NCBI GenBank assembly: GCA_044226045.1 | Contig: JBGAHR010000015.1 | Coordinates: 1 to 64,000 of the forward strand | Direction: 5' to 3' | DNA length: 64,000 nucleotides | Source of the DNA: Endoryza sp044226045 | Lineage (GTDB): Bacteria > Bacteroidota > Bacteroidia > Chitinophagales > Chitinophagaceae | Position numbers and translations under genes: made by a program | Shown: in pieces, positions 1-8,756 of the stretch | Layout of the letters: each line of letters begins with the position of its first letter | How positions within the stretch are numbered: the stretch's first letter is position 1 | Notes under the pieces: generated by a model | Seen by the model: the letters and a program-made list of their open reading frames with translations, nothing else | Told to the model about the DNA's origin: nothing | The model's database searches: none

Positions 1-877
1 TAATATGCTGGACGGACAGGTAGTGGAAGGCAATCACGAGAAAATGGTTTCAAAAGAAATATTCCTCAAAGCGAATAATGCCCTTCCCCACAATAAGGAT
101 GGCATTAAGATAAAGCATGAAAGAGAAGAAGCTCCTTTGAAACGTTTTTTAAGGTGTGACAGATGTAATGAGTTTTTTACTGCCTATAAGAAAAAGGAAA
201 TCATCTGGTATTATAAGTGCAACACTAAGGGCTGTAACAGCAATCTGAATGCTGGTCGTTTACATGAGGATTTTGTTTAACTGATGAAAGACCTCAGCTT
301 GGATGTGAGCCCCTCTGTTCGTTCTTTAATTGCAGATGATATGAAAGCTGTTTATCATGAAAAGAACATCGACAAAAAAGAACAAACAGCTATCCTCAAC
401 AGAAACCTTTCAGAGCTGGCAGCAAAGATTTTAAAGCTAAATGAACGGTTTATAGAAGGCGATATTGACCGGGAGTCATACCAGCAACTAAAGGAAAAAT
501 TTGAAGGGGAGCGGAAACAGATCGAACTTCAGCTTGCTAAGTCCGGCACTTATTTATCGAACTTGGAAAATAGTGTGGAAATGGCCCTTGAGTTTTCGTC
601 AAACCTCCCGTCCCTGTGGCGTTTGAGCGATTATGCCAATAAGCAACGGATTCAATACCTCCTGTTTCCGGAAGGAATTTATGTAAACAAGGAAACGCAG
701 GATTATCGAACGCCAAGAATCAATGCTGTGTTTCTCTACTTTGCCAGCCTGAAGCAGGTTTTAGCAGAAAAAGAAAGCGGGAAAACCAACACTGATGTCA
801 ATTTTCCCGCTTCTGTGGTGTGGGGCGGGATCGAACCGCCGACACAAGGATTTTCAGTCCTTTGCTCTACCAACTGA
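1..877 (+). pseudogene. Serine site-specific recombinase, 3' part, broken by one in-frame stop
   Basis: The frame is open from the left edge, so the N-terminal catalytic domain lies outside the window. The visible protein begins in the Recombinase domain (GQVVEGNHEKMVSKEIF) and has a zinc ribbon with Cys51, Cys54, Cys72 and Cys77 counted from the first visible Met. A TAA at 278-280 interrupts the frame, and the same frame continues at once (LMKDLSLDVSPSV) through a coiled-coil region as in large serine recombinases. A single A-to-T change in a Lys codon would explain the stop. The last about 20 codons (VVWGGIEPPTQGFSV) are the antisense of a tRNA-Phe, so the natural stop was probably lost or lies in the target site. 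It could be a recent pseudogene of an integrated element, or a sequencing error. The family is clear; loss of function is inferred. Confidence 0.8.
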
Positions 878-888
878 GCTACCGCACC
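816..888 (-). tRNA. tRNA-Phe (GAA)
   Basis: Read on the minus strand this folds as a full tRNA: acceptor GGTGCGG, D arm TAGCTCAGTTGGTAGAGCA, anticodon loop CTGAAAA with anticodon GAA, and T arm GGCGG-TTCGATC-CCGCC. The 3' CCA is not encoded. One oddity is a C-A mismatch at position 5 of the acceptor stem (C at 884 opposite A at 821); a T at 884 would restore pairing. The 3' half overlaps the end of the recombinase reading frame, which fits the tRNA being the attachment site of the element to its left. Confidence 0.93.
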
Positions 889-1024
889 ATACGCCGCCAG
901 ATTGCTCAAGCGGGCAGCAAAAATAGGGGAACTCGTTAAGAATCACAAACAAATTTTGCCTGAACCCTCAATTTTCACACCCCCATCAGCCTGCTCACTC
1001 ATCAACTATCGGGCAAATCATTCC

Positions 1025-3295
1025 CTACATTCCGTAAGCTGCCAGGAACTTGATCCTCATGATCTTGAGCTGTTCCCAGTTATACCCTCCATCTGCCAAC
1101 TCTTCCAATGCTACCTGCAAGGATGAAGTCTCGCAACCTTTAAAGTACTCGAGAATATCCTCCTGCTCATCCTCCCCTAACATCTCGTCGATGGCATAGT
1201 CGAGGTTCAGCTTGGTTCCGCTGGCAGCGATGGTTTCCATCTCCTCCAGCATCTCATCGAGCCTCCACCCCTTGTTCTTGGCGATGGTTTCGAGGGGGAT
1301 CTTCTTATCGGTCTGCTGAATAATATAAACCTTGTTGCCACTCTTGTTCACCACACTCTTCATCACAAAATCATCGGGCTTCACGATATCATTCTCCTCC
1401 ACGTAACGGGCGATTAAATCCACAAAAGGCTTTCCATAACGCATGGCCTTTCCCTTGCTCACACCCTGGCATTTTTCCAAATCTGCCAGGCTGGTGGGAT
1501 ACAAGGTGGCCATATCCTGCAGCGATGTTTCGAGGAAAATCACAAACGGAGGCAATCCCTTTTTCTTGGATTCTTTTTGCCTGAGATCCTTCAACATCTC
1601 GAAAAGCTTCTCGTCGGCAGCGGCCCCGGTATTAGACTCCTGCATACCCTCTTCGTCGTCGGCATTGGCATCTTCAAACAAATTGTTCAACACGATGCTG
1701 AACGATTTGGGCTTTTTCAAAAATGCCTGCCCGGCCTTCGTAATCTTCAATACACCATATTCAACAATATCCTTACTGAGTAATCCTTCGAGCAACATCT
1801 GTCTGATCAGTGAATTCCAGAAATGCTCGGGCTGGTCATTGCCACAGGCAAACTCCGCAATACCCTCATGTCTAAACATGGTGATATTTGGTGTCAACTT
1901 ACCAATAATGATATTGATCACATAATCGGCGGCAAAACGCTCATCGAGCGCCTTGACAGTCTTCAATACTTTCACCACCTCTTCTTTCGCTTCGACTTTT
2001 TCCTTGGGATGGCGGCAGTTATCACATTGCCCGCAATTCTCTTCGGTATATTCCTCTCCGAAATAGCTCATCAGCACTTTTCTTCTGCACACACCGCTTT
2101 CGGCAAAGGCTACGGTTTCGCTGATCAACTGTGCGCCTACTTCCCTTTCACTTAAAGGTTTGTCGCGCATCAGGTGTTCCAGCTTACTTACGTCTTTATG
2201 AGAATAATAAAGAATACATTTTCCCTCGAGACCATCGCGGCCGGCACGACCGGTTTCCTGGTAATAATTCTCAATCGACTTTGGAATATTGTAATGTATT
2301 ACAAAACGGATATCGGGTTTATCGATACCCATTCCAAATGCGATGGTCGCACAAATCACCTGAACATCCTCATTGAGGAACTGGTCCTGGCGGGTAGCTC
2401 GAAGTTTACCATCGAGGCCGGCATGGTAAGCCACGGCTTTTATACCGTTGGCATTGAGAATATCGGCGAGGTCTTCTGTTGTTTTGCGGTTGAGCGTATA
2501 AATAATTCCGCTCTTGGTACCCATGCTCTTGATGAATCGAACTATGGATTCATCGGTCTGCGCTTTTTTGATCTTGGGTTGAATCTCGTAATAGAGATTC
2601 GGCCGGTTGAAGGAAGACACAAAAATTTCGGGCTCCCTCAAACCGAGGTTTTGTATAATATCACTCTGCACCTTGGGGGTGGCAGTAGCGGTCAAGGCAA
2701 TAATGGGAATGTCGGGATTGATCTGCGTCATCATCTCCTTGAGTCGACGATACTCTGGCCTGAAATCATGTCCCCATTCAGAAATACAATGCGCCTCATC
2801 CACGGCGAAGAACGAAAGCTTAAGATCGCTGAAGAATTCGAGGTTCTCCTGCTTGGTTAGAGTTTCCGGCGCCACATACAACATCTTGGTATGACCACTT
2901 AACAGATCATCATGAACTTCCTGGATCTGTTTTTTAGTCAACGTAGAGTTAAGGAAGTGCGCCACTTCATCTTTACTGCTATAACTGCGAACCAGGTCGA
3001 CCTGGTTTTTCATCAAGGCAATAAGTGGACTGACGATGATAGCCACTCCCTCACTAACAATGGCGGGTAACTGATAACACAGACTTTTACCACCGCCTGT
3101 TGGTTTTATGACGAACGTATCTTTTCCGGAAAGTAATGCCTGAATAATCGCGAGTTGGTTTCCTTTAAAAGAATCGAAACCAAAGTTTGCCTGTAAAGCT
3201 TCGTGTAAGGCGGCGCTTGAATAGGCTCCAGCCTTTTCGCTGGTTTTTTTTGATTTGGCTGTTTTGCCTGCAGCTTTTTTCGTTGTTGTTGCCAT
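1025..3295 (-). CDS. recQ: ATP-dependent DNA helicase RecQ
   Basis: A 756-residue 3'-5' helicase for recombination and replication-fork repair. Walker A (PTGGGKSLCYQLP) lies at about residues 65-77 and the DEAH box at 166-169, followed by CISEWGHDFRPEY. The second helicase lobe holds the ETGRAGRDG motif. A zinc-binding module (CRRKVLMSYFGE, then CGQCDNC), a winged-helix RQC region and an HRDC domain at about 610-690 follow. It is longer than E. coli RecQ because of a C-terminal helical extension and a basic Lys/Ala-rich N-terminal tail of about 23 residues. It stands alone, divergent from kdsD. Confidence 0.96.
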   Translation of the reverse strand: MATTTKKAAGKTAKSKKTSEKAGAYSSAALHEALQANFGFDSFKGNQLAIIQALLSGKDTFVIKPTGGGKSLCYQLPAIVSEGVAIIVSPLIALMKNQVDLVRSYSSKDEVAHFLNSTLTKKQIQEVHDDLLSGHTKMLYVAPETLTKQENLEFFSDLKLSFFAVDEAHCISEWGHDFRPEYRRLKEMMTQINPDIPIIALTATATPKVQSDIIQNLGLREPEIFVSSFNRPNLYYEIQPKIKKAQTDESIVRFIKSMGTKSGIIYTLNRKTTEDLADILNANGIKAVAYHAGLDGKLRATRQDQFLNEDVQVICATIAFGMGIDKPDIRFVIHYNIPKSIENYYQETGRAGRDGLEGKCILYYSHKDVSKLEHLMRDKPLSEREVGAQLISETVAFAESGVCRRKVLMSYFGEEYTEENCGQCDNCRHPKEKVEAKEEVVKVLKTVKALDERFAADYVINIIIGKLTPNITMFRHEGIAEFACGNDQPEHFWNSLIRQMLLEGLLSKDIVEYGVLKITKAGQAFLKKPKSFSIVLNNLFEDANADDEEGMQESNTGAAADEKLFEMLKDLRQKESKKKGLPPFVIFLETSLQDMATLYPTSLADLEKCQGVSKGKAMRYGKPFVDLIARYVEENDIVKPDDFVMKSVVNKSGNKVYIIQQTDKKIPLETIAKNKGWRLDEMLEEMETIAASGTKLNLDYAIDEMLGEDEQEDILEYFKGCETSSLQVALEELADGGYNWEQLKIMRIKFLAAYGM

Positions 3296-3576
3296 GCTCT
3301 AAATTTTCCTTCTCACCCTGAAGCAAAGAACCTTATGAATTACTAATCAGTTGAACCTCAGGCCCATTGGCGCTTGATTTTGGCGCAAAAACGAGCTGAT
3401 TTCCGATAACCGCTCAAATGCGGGGCGGGGAAACTACCCGTTATTTTGGATGGGCAGCGAAGTTAATAAAAAACAGCCTCCCGGGGGAGGGTTATTTGTT
3501 AAAAGAATGCTTATGCCGCAACCGGGACCGAAGCAGTCAAATACATTGATGGTGAATCAATCTATCAAATTGTGGT

Positions 3577-3584
3577 TACATTTG
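3577..3584 (+). promoter_or_regulatory. Bacteroidota -7 promoter element before kdsD
   Basis: TAcaTTTG matches the Bacteroidota consensus TAnnTTTG exactly and ends 9 bases before the chosen ATG. No clear -33 TTTG is seen at the usual distance. The rest of the 3296-3593 gap holds no gene that I can support; an upstream in-frame Met at 3450 exists but has no family support. Confidence 0.5.
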
Positions 3585-3593
3585 CGCCTTGTT

Positions 3594-4559
3594 ATGAAGC
3601 CATCTTCCATACAGGACCTTGCACGTCAAACAGTAAGACTGGAATCCGCCGCGATTGCCCAGCTGGAAAGCTATATCAATGAAGACTTTGCCAAAGCAGT
3701 GGAAGCTATACACCAGTGCAAGGGACGAGTAGTGATAAGTGGTATCGGGAAGAGCGCGGTGATCGCGCAGAAGATTGTCGCAACACTGAACTCGACCGGC
3801 ACTCCGGCCATTTTCATGCATGCGGCGGACGCCATTCACGGTGATCTGGGTATGGTACAACAGGGAGATGTAACCATCGTCATCAGTAAGAGTGGTGAAA
3901 GTCCGGAAATAAAAGTGCTGGTGCCACTCATTAAGAATTTTGGAAATCCTCTCATTGCCATTGTCGGTAATACTGAATCATATCTTGCACGCCAGGCAAC
4001 ACTGGTATTGAACACCACGGTATCACAGGAAGCCTGTCCGAATAACCTGGCGCCCACTTCCAGCACGACCGCTCAGATGGTGATGGGCGATGCGCTGGCC
4101 GTTGTTTTAATGGAACTGAAAGGATTTGGAAGCGACGATTTTGCCAAGTTTCACCCGGGCGGCACATTGGGTAAGAAATTATACCTGCACGTATCCGACC
4201 TTTATGTAAATAATGAAAAGCCGGCAGTAAAAGCATCGGCCGGGTTGAAAGAAGTGATCATGGAGATTTCCCGCAAACGCATGGGAATTTCTGCGGTGAT
4301 CAACGACAACCAGGAATTGCTGGGGGTGATTACCGACGGAGATTTGCGTCGAATGCTGGAAAAACACAATTCGCTGGAAGGCGTCACCGCTTCGGATATC
4401 ATGACCGGTCACCCGAGGACCGTATCACCCGATGCGTTGGCCGTGGAAGCGCTTGACTTACTTCGTCAATACGATATTACTCAGCTGGCCGTTGTAGAAG
4501 GAAAAAAATACCTGGGAATTATACATTTGCATGACCTCGTGAGAGAAGGGTTGATTTGA
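3594..4559 (+). CDS. kdsD: D-arabinose 5-phosphate isomerase, KpsF/GutQ family
   Basis: Isomerises ribulose 5-phosphate to arabinose 5-phosphate, the first step to Kdo for lipopolysaccharide. The protein is 321 residues, the normal family length, when started at ATG 3594 (MKPSSIQDLA); the reading frame is open 48 codons further upstream but that stretch resembles nothing in the family and would contain the promoter. A SIS sugar-isomerase domain (VVISGIGKSAVIAQKI, ISKSGESPE) is followed by two CBS domains (GVITDGDLRRML; LGIIHLHDLVREG). The next gene, manC, also makes an activated sugar for the envelope and lies 44 bases downstream, so the two are probably cotranscribed. Confidence 0.92.
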   Translation: MKPSSIQDLARQTVRLESAAIAQLESYINEDFAKAVEAIHQCKGRVVISGIGKSAVIAQKIVATLNSTGTPAIFMHAADAIHGDLGMVQQGDVTIVISKSGESPEIKVLVPLIKNFGNPLIAIVGNTESYLARQATLVLNTTVSQEACPNNLAPTSSTTAQMVMGDALAVVLMELKGFGSDDFAKFHPGGTLGKKLYLHVSDLYVNNEKPAVKASAGLKEVIMEISRKRMGISAVINDNQELLGVITDGDLRRMLEKHNSLEGVTASDIMTGHPRTVSPDALAVEALDLLRQYDITQLAVVEGKKYLGIIHLHDLVREGLI

Positions 4560-4603
4560 TCGGAGAAGGCTCGAATGGATTCCGCACCAATCTAAAATTG
4601 AAC

Positions 4604-5686
4604 ATGAACAAACACCACTATGTGGCCATAATGGCCGGAGGGATCGGAAGCCGTTTCTGGCCAATGAGCCGTACCAACTATCCGAAACAGTTCCTGGACA
4701 TCCTGAATACAGGTAAAACACTCATACAATCGACTTACGATCGTTTCGCATCGTTCATACCAGAGGAAAACATCTATGTAGTTACTTCAAACGAGTACAT
4801 CAACATCGTTAAAAAGCAAATACCGCAGATTCCTCTGCAGAATATTCTCGGTGAGCCGTCCCGAAAAAATACAGCTCCCTGTATTGCTTATATCTCTTTC
4901 AAGTTATTAGAAAAAGATCCGCATGCCTCCCTGATCGTAGCGCCATCAGATCACCTGATCCTGGATACGATTGCATTCAAAAAAGTATCGCTGGAAGCGC
5001 TGGCATTCGTCAACAAACACAACGCTTTTATTACACTGGGCATCAAACCCACCTATCCCAATACGGGCTACGGATATATCCAGTACGAGCAACACGCCGT
5101 AACTGACAATGTTTTCAAAGTAAAAACCTTTACAGAGAAACCGAATCTCGACCTGGCCAAAACCTTCCTCGCCAGCGGCGAGTTTCTCTGGAACGCAGGC
5201 ATTTTCGTATGGCAGGTAAAGAACATCATCTCTGCCTTCGAAAAGCACATGCCGGAAATGTATGATGTTTTTGCTGCTGAAAAATTGAACTTCAACACCA
5301 CAGAAGAAAATAAAGCCATTCAACGAATCTATCCTCAGTGCACGAATATTTCCATCGACTTCGGTATCATGGAAAAAGCCGATAATGTTTATGTTATTCC
5401 TTCCTCTTTCGGATGGAGTGACCTGGGCACCTGGAATAGCGCCTATGAGAATCTCGAAAAAGATTACCTGGGCAATGCCGTAGCCGGTGAAAATGTAATC
5501 GTATTCGACGCTCATCGCAATATGGTACATAACAACAATGATAAACTCGTTGTATTGCAGGGACTGGAAGATTACATTGTAGTAGATACCAAAGACGTCC
5601 TCCTCATCTGCAAAAAAGAAAAAGAACAGGAAATAAAAGAATACGTGGCAGAAGTAAAGAGAAACAAAGGAGATAAATACTTGTGA
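4604..5686 (+). CDS. manC: Mannose-1-phosphate guanylyltransferase
   Basis: Makes GDP-mannose from mannose 1-phosphate and GTP, feeding polysaccharide and glycan synthesis in the cytoplasm. The nucleotidyltransferase signature AGGIGSRFWPMSRTNYPKQF is at residues 8-27. The inner motifs VAPSDHLI and FTEKPNLDLA are present, as is the EFLWNAGIFVW block. At 360 residues it is the single-domain form without the phosphomannose isomerase cupin domain of bifunctional enzymes. ATG 4604 was chosen because the alternative TTG at 4556 overlaps the kdsD stop and adds unrelated residues. Confidence 0.92.
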   Translation: MNKHHYVAIMAGGIGSRFWPMSRTNYPKQFLDILNTGKTLIQSTYDRFASFIPEENIYVVTSNEYINIVKKQIPQIPLQNILGEPSRKNTAPCIAYISFKLLEKDPHASLIVAPSDHLILDTIAFKKVSLEALAFVNKHNAFITLGIKPTYPNTGYGYIQYEQHAVTDNVFKVKTFTEKPNLDLAKTFLASGEFLWNAGIFVWQVKNIISAFEKHMPEMYDVFAAEKLNFNTTEENKAIQRIYPQCTNISIDFGIMEKADNVYVIPSSFGWSDLGTWNSAYENLEKDYLGNAVAGENVIVFDAHRNMVHNNNDKLVVLQGLEDYIVVDTKDVLLICKKEKEQEIKEYVAEVKRNKGDKYL

Positions 5687-5690
5687 GCAA

Positions 5691-5990
5691 TTGGCCAATT
5701 TGGCAATTAGTCAATTTGCCAATGAGAATTACGGATGACGGATGGAATGCAATTAGTGAATTAGTCAATTTGCCAATTAGTCAATGACGATTAACTCTCA
5801 ATAAGGCTTTGCGCCATCTGCGGTTCTTTGCGATCTTTGCGTCCAGGAATTGAAGTCCGGAAGAGGCGGGTGACGAATGCAATTACGGATTACGGATGGC
5901 GAATGACGAATGGAATGCAATTAGTGAATTAGTCAATTTGCCAATGCAATTACGGATTTCGGATTGTGAATGACGGATGACGGATGTGAA
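5691..5990. repeat. Dispersed intergenic word repeat, copy 1
   Basis: A 300-base non-coding block built from two words: variants of AATTACGGATGACGGATGG and variants of CAATTAGTCAATTTGCCAAT, each repeated several times in changing order. The same words recur at about 6618, 27178, 31308 and 62788, always between genes. No open frame with family support exists here. The remainder to 6149 is the AT-rich upstream region of the next gene. Confidence 0.75.
5809..5848. repeat. TTTGCG-type short repeat
   Basis: Within the word repeat lies a different low-complexity element in which TTTGCG occurs three times (GGCTTTGCGCC, GTTCTTTGCG, ATCTTTGCGTCC). Elements of this look are scattered between genes in many environmental bacteria; that comparison is from memory. 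Function unknown. Confidence 0.45.
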
Positions 5991-6149
5991 ATGAAAGCTG
6001 ACCCGAATACACAACCGACCAGAAACATCGCATTTGAAATATCCCGGTATGTTTTGACAATATTCCTGGTGAAAAAACATTTTATTGTGATGAAATTCCA
6101 GCCTGTAAATTCATGACACATACGACAAGTCTTCCTATCTTTTCAAAAA

Positions 6150-6521
6150 ATGAACATCAATAAGATTAGAAAAAATGAAGTTTTGTCTTTATGTTTTGAT
6201 TTCTCTCTTCTTATAATTGATTATTGCGAACAGTTAGAGGTAAACAGAAAATATACCCTTGCAAAGCAACTCTTCCGATCCGCAACCGCAATTGGCGCAA
6301 ATGCCATGGAAGCGCAGCATGCTGAAAGTCGACCTGATTTTATTCACAAATTTAAAGTCGCCATAAAAGAGGGGGAAGAAACAGAGTATTGGCTTCTGCT
6401 TTGTAAACACTCCTTAGGGTTTCCTGATCCTACCCAATTGCTAATTATGATTGAACGAATCAACAAAATCATCGGACGGATTATTATTACTACAAAAAAC
6501 AAGAGCATCGGCGAAGCTTGA
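6150..6521 (+). CDS. Four-helix bundle protein (S23 / intervening-sequence protein family)
   Basis: A 123-residue all-helical protein with the family pattern: FDFSLLIIDYCEQ, then LAKQLFRSATAIGANAMEAQ, then FIHKFKVAIKEGEETEYWL. Family members were first found inside 23S rRNA intervening sequences, and the accessory protein of diversity-generating retroelements has the same fold. No rRNA is nearby. The gene sits alone between copies 1 and 2 of the dispersed word repeat, which hints at a mobile or repeat-linked unit. Its biochemical role is unknown, although nucleic-acid binding is suspected for the family. Confidence 0.85.
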   Translation: MNINKIRKNEVLSLCFDFSLLIIDYCEQLEVNRKYTLAKQLFRSATAIGANAMEAQHAESRPDFIHKFKVAIKEGEETEYWLLLCKHSLGFPDPTQLLIMIERINKIIGRIIITTKNKSIGEA

Positions 6522-6617
6522 ATTGCTACTAATTGGGAATTATGCCGTAACATCAAGTTCAAAAACCGATATTTCCCTTCGAAATACAAACATCTTAAAA
6601 AATAAATTTGCCAAAAT

Positions 6618-6650
6618 CATCCGTCATCCGACATTCGTAATCCGTAATCT
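6618..6650. repeat. Dispersed intergenic word repeat, copy 2 (short)
   Basis: ATCCGTCATCCGACATTCG followed by TAATCCGTAAT, ending just before the exonuclease start at 6657. It is in inverted orientation relative to copy 1, so the S23 gene is flanked by opposed copies. Confidence 0.65.
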
Positions 6651-6656
6651 TTCCTC

Positions 6657-7370
6657 ATGTTATTCAACAACATTCTTTTCCTCGATATCGAAACGGTTCC
6701 ACAGTACCGGGAGTTTGAGCTGGTTCCGGAAGACTGGAAAGAACTTTGGCGGAGAAAAGCAGAAGCCCTTCTCCGCAGTCGCGAAGAGGAAACGATTGAG
6801 TCGATCTATGGTCGCGCGGGTATCTATGCGGAATTCGGCAAGGTCATCTGCATCAGCTGCGGCGTAGTAACCGGAAATGGAGACGACAAAAAAATCAGCC
6901 TGAAATCCTTTTCCGGAAACGACGAAAAACTACTCTTATACGAATTCTCAGAGATGATCCGGAAATGGTCTGTCGAGCCTAACAAATTTCTATGCGCTCA
7001 CAATGGCAAAGAATTCGACTTTCCTTATTTATGCCGTCGAATGATCATCAACAATATTCCAATTCCATCCATTCTGAACAGCTCTGGTAAAAAACCCTGG
7101 GAAGTGCCCTTTCTTGATACGATGGAACTTTGGAAATTCGGAGACTTCAAGAGCTACACCTCGCTTAACCTGCTGGCTCATGCACTGGGCATTCCAACTC
7201 CCAAAGACGATATCGATGGAAGCATGGTGGCCGAGGTCTACTATAAGGAGCAAAATCTTCCGAGGATCGTCTCGTATTGCCAGAAAGATGTGGTGACAGC
7301 GGCGCAAATCTATCTCCGTATCAATGGCGCGCCCCTGATCAAACCGGAAAACATCGACATCAAATCATAA
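6657..7370 (+). CDS. 3'-5' exonuclease, PolB-like DEDDy family
   Basis: A 237-residue stand-alone exonuclease related to the proofreading domain of family B polymerases (DNA_polB_exo2). Exo I motif ILFLDIETVPQ is at residues 6-16, exo II CAHNGKEFDFPYL near 111, and exo III YCQKDVVTAAQIY near 210, giving the D-E-D-D set plus Tyr. It probably trims single-stranded DNA 3' ends during repair. It is followed by ridA 40 bases downstream in the same direction. Confidence 0.88.
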   Translation: MLFNNILFLDIETVPQYREFELVPEDWKELWRRKAEALLRSREEETIESIYGRAGIYAEFGKVICISCGVVTGNGDDKKISLKSFSGNDEKLLLYEFSEMIRKWSVEPNKFLCAHNGKEFDFPYLCRRMIINNIPIPSILNSSGKKPWEVPFLDTMELWKFGDFKSYTSLNLLAHALGIPTPKDDIDGSMVAEVYYKEQNLPRIVSYCQKDVVTAAQIYLRINGAPLIKPENIDIKS

Positions 7371-7410
7371 TAAACCAACAATCATTCAAGTATCTATATA
7401 AACCCTCCTT

Positions 7411-7797
7411 ATGAGCAGAACAAACTATTCTTCAGGCGCCAAATGGGAAGATATCGTAGGCTATAGCAGAGCCGTAAAAATCGGGAATACGATCGAAGTA
7501 ACCGGAACGGTTGCTGTCGACGAAAACAACCAGCTCGTGGGCGGCATCAGCGCTTATGAACAGACAAAATTTATCATACAGAAAATCGAAAAAGTGCTGG
7601 AAAAAGCCGGAGCCTCCCTGAAAGATGTGGTCAGAACTCGCATGTTTGTAACAGACATCTCCCGCTGGGAAGAATATGGTCGCGCACACGGAGAATTCTT
7701 CAAAGACATCAAACCCTGCACGAGCATGATCGAAGTGAAAGGGCTCATCGCAGAAGATTACCTGATTGAGATAGAAGCCACCGCCATCCTCGAATAG
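7411..7797 (+). CDS. RidA family enamine/imine deaminase
   Basis: A 128-residue protein of the YjgF/YER057c/UK114 family. Members hydrolyse reactive 2-aminoacrylate and related imines to ketoacids. Recognisable blocks are EVTGTVAVDENNQLVGG, the subunit-interface helix QTKFIIQKIEKVLEKAG, DVVRTRMFVTDIS and the C-terminal block IEVKGLIAEDYLIEIEATA. The catalytic Arg of RidA proper corresponds to the Arg in VRTRMFVTD. The gene probably shares a transcript with the upstream exonuclease. Confidence 0.88.
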   Translation: MSRTNYSSGAKWEDIVGYSRAVKIGNTIEVTGTVAVDENNQLVGGISAYEQTKFIIQKIEKVLEKAGASLKDVVRTRMFVTDISRWEEYGRAHGEFFKDIKPCTSMIEVKGLIAEDYLIEIEATAILE

Positions 7798-7798
7798 T

Positions 7799-7949
7799 GT
7801 TACGCGTATTACGCGAATTACACGAATTAGGCGAAATATTAGCTGGAAAAGTGTGCCTGTCTAACCTCTTTCCGCAAATGTGTTAACTTTAATTCGTCTA
7901 ATTCGCCTAATTCGTGTAATTCGTGTAATTCGCATAATTCGTATAATTC
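7799..7949. repeat. AATTCGTGT array forming a long inverted repeat
   Basis: The left arm at 7799-7835 (GCGAATTACACGAATTAGGC) is the reverse complement, with few changes, of a stretch at about 7890-7935. The right arm continues as a tandem array of about 9-base units (AATTCGTGT, AATTCGCAT, AATTCGTAT) up to 7950. The two arms enclose about 60 bases without features. As RNA the region would make a long hairpin between ridA and the nitrilase gene. Confidence 0.75.
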
Positions 7950-8747
7950 GTGTCCAAACCACTCCACATCACCCTCATCCAAACTTCCCTTTTCTGGGAG
8001 GATAAGCCGGCAAACCTGGAGATGCTGGAAAAAAAGATCATGTCTATCCAGGATAAAACTGAGATTGTGATTCTTCCGGAAATGTTTAGCACGGGTTTTA
8101 GCATGAACCCCTCCGGGCTGTCTGAAACCATGGAAGAAGAAACGATCGCCTGGATGAAAAAAGTAGCGCGTGAGAAAAAAATCATTCTAACGGGAAGCAT
8201 GATTGCCCGGGATAATGAAGAATTCTTCAACCGCCTGATCTGGATGCTGCCGACGGGTGATTTTGGTACCTATGATAAACGTCATCTTTTTGGCTATGCC
8301 AACGAAGACCAGTTTTACCGCCCGGGAGAAAGAAGATTCATCGCCTCCGTAAAAGGGTGGAAAATCAATCTGCTGATCTGTTATGATCTGCGATTCCCTG
8401 TATGGTCAAGACAATCCCCGGCTATTAAACCAACGGCCGAGTATGATGCGATCATTTATGTTGCCAACTGGCCGGAGAAACGCAATCATGCCTGGAAAAC
8501 CCTTCTGCAAGCCCGCGCTATAGAAAATCAATGCTATGTGATCGGCGTTAATCGGGTGGGCAATGATGGAAATGGTATTTACCACAGCGGCGACAGTATG
8601 GTCGTCGATCCACTCGGAGAAGTATTATACACCAAAGCGCATGAAGAAGATATTTTCACCATAGAACTTGATAAAAAACACCTCGACGAAATCCGCGCAA
8701 AGCTTCCGTTCCTTAAAGACGCGGATGATTTTCTAATTGAACCCTAA
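7950..8747 (+). CDS. Nitrilase superfamily amidohydrolase, omega-amidase (YafV/Nit2) type
   Basis: A 265-residue C-N hydrolase with the Glu-Lys-Cys triad in VILPEMFSTGF, YDKRHLFG and LICYDLRFPVW. This matches omega-amidases, which hydrolyse 2-oxoglutaramate or 2-oxosuccinamate in metabolite repair after transamination; the substrate is inferred. The start is a GTG at 7950 that forms the last bases of the AATTCGTG array. An in-frame TAA lies at 7944-7946, and the next Met is 24 codons inside the conserved fold, so this start is nearly forced. nagA follows after 9 bases. Confidence 0.88.
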   Translation: MSKPLHITLIQTSLFWEDKPANLEMLEKKIMSIQDKTEIVILPEMFSTGFSMNPSGLSETMEEETIAWMKKVAREKKIILTGSMIARDNEEFFNRLIWMLPTGDFGTYDKRHLFGYANEDQFYRPGERRFIASVKGWKINLLICYDLRFPVWSRQSPAIKPTAEYDAIIYVANWPEKRNHAWKTLLQARAIENQCYVIGVNRVGNDGNGIYHSGDSMVVDPLGEVLYTKAHEEDIFTIELDKKHLDEIRAKLPFLKDADDFLIEP

Positions 8748-8756
8748 CTTAGTTGA

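Noticed and set aside
2174..2860. A 228-codon open frame opposite recQ
   Set aside because: Antisense of the helicase core; no start context or family.
3450..3593. N-terminal extension of kdsD by 48 codons
   Set aside because: No family resemblance, and the promoter-like TAcaTTTG lies inside it; the protein from 3594 has the normal length.
4946..5698. A 250-codon open frame opposite manC
   Set aside because: It is the antisense shadow of a well-conserved gene and matches no family.
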